Assembly (NCBI GenBank): GCA_031406135.1
Contig: JANOGU010000047.1
Coordinates: forward strand, 1 to 26,443
DNA length: 26,443 bases
Direction: 5' to 3'
Source: JANOGU01 sp031406135
GTDB lineage: Bacteria > Pseudomonadota > Alphaproteobacteria > Rhodobacterales > Rhodobacteraceae
How positions within the stretch are numbered: the first letter of the stretch is position 1; each line of letters opens with the position of its first letter. The position numbers and the translations under genes are program-made. The notes under the pieces were generated by a model. That model did no database searches. It saw nothing but the letters and a program-made list of their open reading frames with translations, and had not been told where the DNA came from. Positions 22,877-26,443 of this stretch are shown one piece after another.

Positions 22877-24262
22877 TTATCCCAGCGCCGCCTGCCACCT
22901 TGCCACCTGCTCGCGCACCCGCTCCGGGGCGGTTCCGCCATAGGAGGTGCGGCTTTTCACCGAATTGTCCACTCCCAGCACCGTGAACACCTCGGCGGTG
23001 ATCCCGGCGTGAACACCTTGCATCTCCTTGAGCGGCACCTGCGGCAGGTCGCAGCCCTTGGCTTCGGCCAGCGCCACGATCCGCCCGGTCACGTGATGCG
23101 CCTCGCGGAACGGCAGGCCCAGCCGCCGCACCAGCCAGTCGGCCAGATCTGTGGCGGTGGAAAACCCCGACCCCGCCGCCGCCGCCAGCGCCTCGCGGTT
23201 GGCGGTCATGTCGCGCACCATGCCCTCCATCGCGGCGAGCGCCAGCATCAGCGTGTCGGCGGCGTCGAAGACCTGTTCCTTGTCCTCCTGCATGTCCTTG
23301 GAATAGGTCAGCGCCAGCCCCTTCATCACGGTGAACAGCGCCACGGTCGCCCCCAGGATGCGGCCAAGCTTGGCGCGCAGAAGTTCCGCCGCGTCGGGGT
23401 TCTTCTTCTGCGGCATGATCGACGACCCGGTGGTCCAGCGGTCGGACAGCCGGACGAAGCGGAACTGCGCCGAGGACCAGATCACCAGCTCCTCGGCGAA
23501 CCGCGACAGATGCATGGCGCAGATCGCGGCGGCCGACAGGAATTCCAGCGCGAAGTCGCGGTCGGCGACCGAATCGAGCGAATTCGCCGTGGGGCGGTCG
23601 AAGCCCAGCGCTGCCGCAGTCATCTCCCGGTCGATCGGAAACGACGTCCCCGCCAGCGCGGCGGCGCCCAGCGGGCATTCGTTCATCCGCGCCCGCGCAT
23701 CTTCGAACCGCCCCCGGTCCCGTGCCAGCATCTCCACATAGGCCAGCATGTGGTGCCCCCAGGTCACCGGCTGGGCGGTCTGCAGATGGGTGAATCCCGG
23801 CATCACCCAGTCCGCCCCCGCCGCCGCCTGCGCCACGAAGGCGCGCATCAGCGCCGTCATTCCCGCGACCGCCGCATCGCACTGGTCGCGCACCCACAGC
23901 CGGAAATCCACCGCCACCTGGTCGTTGCGCGACCGGGCGGTGTGGACGCGCTTGCCCGCCTCGCCCACGATCTCGGTCAGCCGCGCCTCGATGTTGAGGT
24001 GGATGTCCTCCAGCTCCACCCGGAAGGGGAAGGTTCCGCCTTCGATCTCTGACAATACGGTGAGCAGCCCTTCCCCGATCACCGCCGCATCGCTATCGCT
24101 GATGATGCCCTGAGCCGCCAGCATCGCGGCATGGGCGCGGCTGCCCGCGATGTCCTGGGCGTAGAGCCGCCGGTCGAAGGCGATCGAGGCGTTGATCGCC
24201 TGCATGATCGCGTCCGGCCCGGCGGCAAAGCGCCCGCCCCACATCGTGTTGCTGTCGGTCAT
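22877..24262 (-). CDS. argH: Argininosuccinate lyase
   Basis: Last step of arginine synthesis, splitting argininosuccinate into arginine and fumarate. The 461-residue protein has the fumarase/aspartase fold marks: MWGGRF (7-12), HTARSRNDQVAVDFRLW (107-123), PGFTHLQTAQPV with catalytic H159 (155-166), and the signature GSSIMPQKKNPD (279-290) with the catalytic Ser loop. The length is normal. The ATG at 24262 is separated from the divergent TlpA-like start by only 16 bases, so the two genes' leaders overlap. It heads the minus-strand run down to the cation transporter. Confidence 0.97.
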   Translation of the reverse strand: MTDSNTMWGGRFAAGPDAIMQAINASIAFDRRLYAQDIAGSRAHAAMLAAQGIISDSDAAVIGEGLLTVLSEIEGGTFPFRVELEDIHLNIEARLTEIVGEAGKRVHTARSRNDQVAVDFRLWVRDQCDAAVAGMTALMRAFVAQAAAGADWVMPGFTHLQTAQPVTWGHHMLAYVEMLARDRGRFEDARARMNECPLGAAALAGTSFPIDREMTAAALGFDRPTANSLDSVADRDFALEFLSAAAICAMHLSRFAEELVIWSSAQFRFVRLSDRWTTGSSIMPQKKNPDAAELLRAKLGRILGATVALFTVMKGLALTYSKDMQEDKEQVFDAADTLMLALAAMEGMVRDMTANREALAAAAGSGFSTATDLADWLVRRLGLPFREAHHVTGRIVALAEAKGCDLPQVPLKEMQGVHAGITAEVFTVLGVDNSVKSRTSYGGTAPERVREQVARWQAALG

Positions 24263-24278
24263 CGTCCGGAGGTCCCGT

Positions 24279-24815
24279 TTGCGCGTCCTTGCCGTCCTCT
24301 ACACCTTGGCCCTGATCCTCGCCACCCCGGCGCAGGCCGACCCGGCCGCCGCCGAGGCGGCGAAGGCCGGCGACATGCGCAAACTCGCGATCCACGGCGA
24401 ACCGGCCGAGGTGCCGCAGATCGCGCTGACCGACCTTGCCGACGCCGACCGCACCCTTGCCGAATGGCACGGCCAGTGGGTGGTGGTGAACTTCTGGGCC
24501 ACCTGGTGCGCCCCCTGCCTTGGGGAGATGCCAACGCTCTCGCGGCTGGCCGAAGGCGGCATCCCGGTCATCACCGTCGCCACCGGCCGCAATCCCCCCG
24601 CCGCCATCGAGCGCTTCTTCGCGGAAGCCGGCATAGACAACCTGCCGATCCTGCGCGACCCCCGGTCCGAACTGGCCCGCAGCCTGGGCATCCTCGGCCT
24701 GCCGGTCACCCTGATCCTCGACCCCGAGGGGCGAGAGGCCGCCCGCCTGATCGGCGATGCCGCCTGGGACACACCAGAGGCGCTGGCGGTGATCGCGGCG
24801 CTGCGCGGAAACTGA
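24279..24815 (+). CDS. TlpA-like thiol:disulfide interchange protein (exported thioredoxin fold)
   Basis: A 178-residue exported thioredoxin-fold protein. The signal peptide RVLAVLYTLALILATPAQA precedes the mature DPAAAEA. VVVNFWATWCAPCLGEMPTL carries the active-site W-C-A-P-C (C-x-x-C), and LGILGLPVTLILDPEGREAARLIG contains the cis-proline segment. TlpA-type proteins keep periplasmic cysteines reduced, for example during cytochrome c or oxidase assembly. The start is a TTG at 24279 with GGAGG 6 bases upstream. Longer frames reach back into argH and lose the signal peptide. Gene and argH are divergent. Confidence 0.9.
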   Translation: MRVLAVLYTLALILATPAQADPAAAEAAKAGDMRKLAIHGEPAEVPQIALTDLADADRTLAEWHGQWVVVNFWATWCAPCLGEMPTLSRLAEGGIPVITVATGRNPPAAIERFFAEAGIDNLPILRDPRSELARSLGILGLPVTLILDPEGREAARLIGDAAWDTPEALAVIAALRGN

Positions 24816-24857
24816 CGCCTCATCGCTTGCGTCGGCTCTGCTAAGGGCTTGGAACTG

Positions 24858-24986
24858 TGACAAATCTGCGGAAACACCTCCTGTAACAGCATGCTTCTCT
24901 TGACAAATACGCCCGGCAAATAGCCACTGTTAGACAGTCGCGGACACTCGCGACGGTTTTGCGCAGTGACAAATCCGGTGACAAAT
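24858..24986 (+). repeat. Four direct copies of TGACAAAT before the integrase
   Basis: TGACAAAT occurs at 24858-24865, 24901-24908, 24967-24974 and 24979-24986, all in one orientation; the fourth contains the integrase start codon. The segment is much less GC-rich than its surroundings. Such repeats next to a tyrosine integrase suit arm-type binding sites or an attachment-site region, making the boundary of an integrated element near here likely. No tRNA gene is visible in 24816-24984. Confidence 0.55.
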
Positions 24987-26283
24987 GGCCAAGCTGACTG
25001 ACGGTGGGAGCGGCACCATTGCCAAGGCGGAACCGCCCGCCACCGGGCAACGGTTCATTTTCGACGATCACCGCGACGCGCCGCGAGGCTTCGGTCTGCG
25101 GCTCACGTCGGCAGGCGGGAAGGCCTTCGTCTTGCGCTACACGGTGGACGGGCGGCAGAGGCTCAAGACCATCGGCGACTGGCCCGCCTGGGGACTGGAG
25201 CAGGCAAGGGGCGAGGCCCGCGACCTTTTCCATCGCGTCCAGCGCGGTGACGATCCGCTTGAGGCCAAGCGGAAGCGGCGGGCCGAGCCGACCGTTGCCG
25301 AACTGGCTCCCGAATGGCTGGACCGGCACGCCTCCGGCCTCAAGTCTGAGGCGGCGATCCGGGCACTGATCATCAACGACCTGTTGCCCGCAATCGGTGG
25401 CTTGTAGGTAAGTGACGTTCGGCGGCGCGACGTGATCGAGGCGGTGGAGGCGAAGGCAGCACGAGCGCCGCGGCAGGCCGCAATCTTGCTGATCTATGCC
25501 CGGCACCTTTTCGACTTTGCGACCGACCGGGATATCATCCCTGCCAATCCGGTGGCGGGCCTGAAACCGAGCTCCATCACGGTGAAGGGTCGGCGCGATC
25601 CTCTCCGGCAGACGGCCCGTGGCAGGATTCTGGACCACGACGAGATCAGGACGTTCTGGCAGAACGTCGAAACGTGCGGCCTGCACCGCATGGTCGGCCT
25701 TGCCCTGAAGGTGCTGCTGATCACGGGGCAGCGGCCCGGTGAAGTCGCGGGGATGCATGCCGCCGAAATCAACGGCGACTTGTGGACGATCCCGGCCGCC
25801 CGGCGCGGCAAGACGGATACCCCGCACGACGTGCCGCTGACCGGCGCCGCGCTTGCGATCCTTGCAGAAGCGAAGGCCGAAAGGGACCAGCTGGCGGCGC
25901 GCAGGCTGGCGCCCGCGACCGGCCATATCTTCGAGGCACGGGCGGGAACGACGATCACCAACGCCGCACTGTCGCGGGCCGTGGAGCGCTGGCACAAGGC
26001 CATGGGGGCCAAGGACGTGCCACCGTGGGGACGATGGACGCCCCACGACCTGCGCAGGACCATGCGCACGGGCCTGTCGGCCTGTCGCGTCCGGCCGGAC
26101 ATCGCGGAAATGACCATCGGCCACGGGAAGAAGGGCATTCTCGCGGTCTATGACCGGCACGGCTTCGACGCGGAGCGGCGGGCGGCGCTGGAGGCGTGGG
26201 AGGCCCGCCTGCTGCGCATCGTGGCCGGTCAGGACCCCGACGCCATCGCCGCCAACGTGGTGAAGCTGGAGGCCCGGGCGTGA
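24985..26283 (+). pseudogene. Tyrosine-recombinase integrase interrupted by an in-frame TAG
   Basis: Read through, this is a roughly 432-residue prophage/island integrase of the DUF4102 type. The first part (24985-25407) has the arm-binding pattern FGLRLTSAGGKAFVLRYTVDGRQRLKTIGDWPAW and DPLEAKRKRRAEPTVAELAPEWL. After LLPAIGGL a TAG (25405-25407) stops it, and the same frame continues VSDVRRRDVIEAVEA, where AAG (Lys) would be natural. The downstream part (GTG at 25432, 283 residues) keeps the full catalytic set: R101 in TGQRPGEV, K127, H205 and R208 in HDLRRT, H231 in IGHGKKG, and Y240. No indel is seen, so one base change may have caused the stop. Confidence 0.8.
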
Positions 26284-26304
26284 CCCCAGCAGCGATGGCC
26301 ATAG

Positions 26305-26357
26305 TGTCAATCGGCGCGCAAAACTGACCCCGGATCGGCGTCCAAAATTGACCCCCC
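26305..26357. mobile_element. Probable IS21-family insertion sequence end
   Basis: Starting at TGTCAATCGG there are two tandem copies of a 21-base unit, TCGGCG-NNC-AAAA-Y-TGACCCC, at 26311-26331 and 26335-26355, differing at three positions. Terminal TGT followed by repeated CGGCG..CAAAA.TGACCCC units is what I know of IS21-family ends. No istA or istB gene is visible before the window ends, so this could be a full element that continues outside or a remnant. It lies 22 bases after the integrase stop. Confidence 0.5.
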
Positions 26358-26370
26358 TTGCGACGTCGAG

Positions 26371-26426
26371 ATCAGGGCCTGAGCCGACGGAACTGATCAT
26401 GGAGTGGAGGCGGGTCAGGCCCTGAT
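26371..26426. repeat. 12-base inverted repeat near the right edge
   Basis: ATCAGGGCCTGA at 26371-26382 is the exact reverse complement of TCAGGCCCTGAT at 26415-26426, separated by 32 bases. The following GATCGGGGTCAGG also echoes, in inverse orientation, the TGACCCCGGATC of the insertion-sequence end. It may be a hairpin or a transposase-related site. The window ends too soon to tell. Confidence 0.4.
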
Positions 26427-26443
26427 CGGGGTCAGGCGCGGTG

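Noticed and set aside
24816..24984. tRNA gene as the integrase attachment target
   Set aside because: I looked for a cloverleaf and a T-loop GTTCRA-type motif in both strands and found none.
24858..24986. CRISPR array from repeated TGACAAAT
   Set aside because: Units are only 8 bases, spacing is irregular (12 to 66 bases) and there are no cas genes.
24841..26400. Minus-strand frame of 519 codons across the integrase
   Set aside because: It is open simply because it opposes the integrase; it has no recognisable motif and covers the AT-rich repeat region.

Overview
This 26.4 kb window has high GC content. Gene content and protein similarity to well-known families point to an alphaproteobacterium, most likely of the Rhodobacteraceae. 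That assignment is inference from gene content and from a small conserved block (dapB, rbfA, truB). Genes are tightly packed, with many ATGA or TGATG stop/start overlaps.

Left part (1-3.9 kb). A gene runs off the left edge on the minus strand. Next comes a minus-strand operon: rbfA, a secreted phosphodiester-glycosidase-like protein (DUF2233), truB and a DUF1643 protein. dapB is divergent to it and makes a DAP-pathway lysine precursor. Region 3.9-9.5 kb (minus strand) is envelope and polysaccharide biology. It holds the dTDP-rhamnose genes rfbC-rfbB-rfbD (no rfbA in view), a small membrane protein, an ExoY/WbaP-type sugar transferase, and an exported protein with a degenerate, cysteine-free caspase-like domain and two peptidoglycan-binding-like modules.

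Region 9.8-15.3 kb (plus strand). Two translationally coupled saccharopine dehydrogenases, one lysine-forming and one glutamate-forming, are followed by an aldo/keto reductase, two lipoproteins (a Cys-rich one and a lipocalin-like one) and an MFS transporter. Because dapB shows that lysine is made by the DAP route, the saccharopine pair probably degrades lysine. Region 15.3-20.5 kb is nucleotide and NAD metabolism: pncA and pncB (minus), then a methyltransferase, amn (AMP nucleosidase), an HU-like protein with a strong terminator, and a VOC protein (plus).

Region 20.5-24.8 kb is a minus-strand run. It holds argH, two very small lipoproteins, a DUF2834 membrane protein, a visibly eroded RidA-family gene, a class II aldolase and a cation-efflux transporter that lacks a clear start codon. 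A TlpA-like thioredoxin is divergent from argH. From 24.8 kb to the right edge the DNA looks mobile. Four copies of TGACAAAT precede a tyrosine-recombinase integrase interrupted by an in-frame TAG. After it comes what looks like an IS21-family end.

I did not find a convincing new multi-gene system. The points most worth checking are the cysteine-free caspase fold, the amber-interrupted integrase with its repeats, the decaying RidA gene with two compensating frameshifts, and the split saccharopine pathway.
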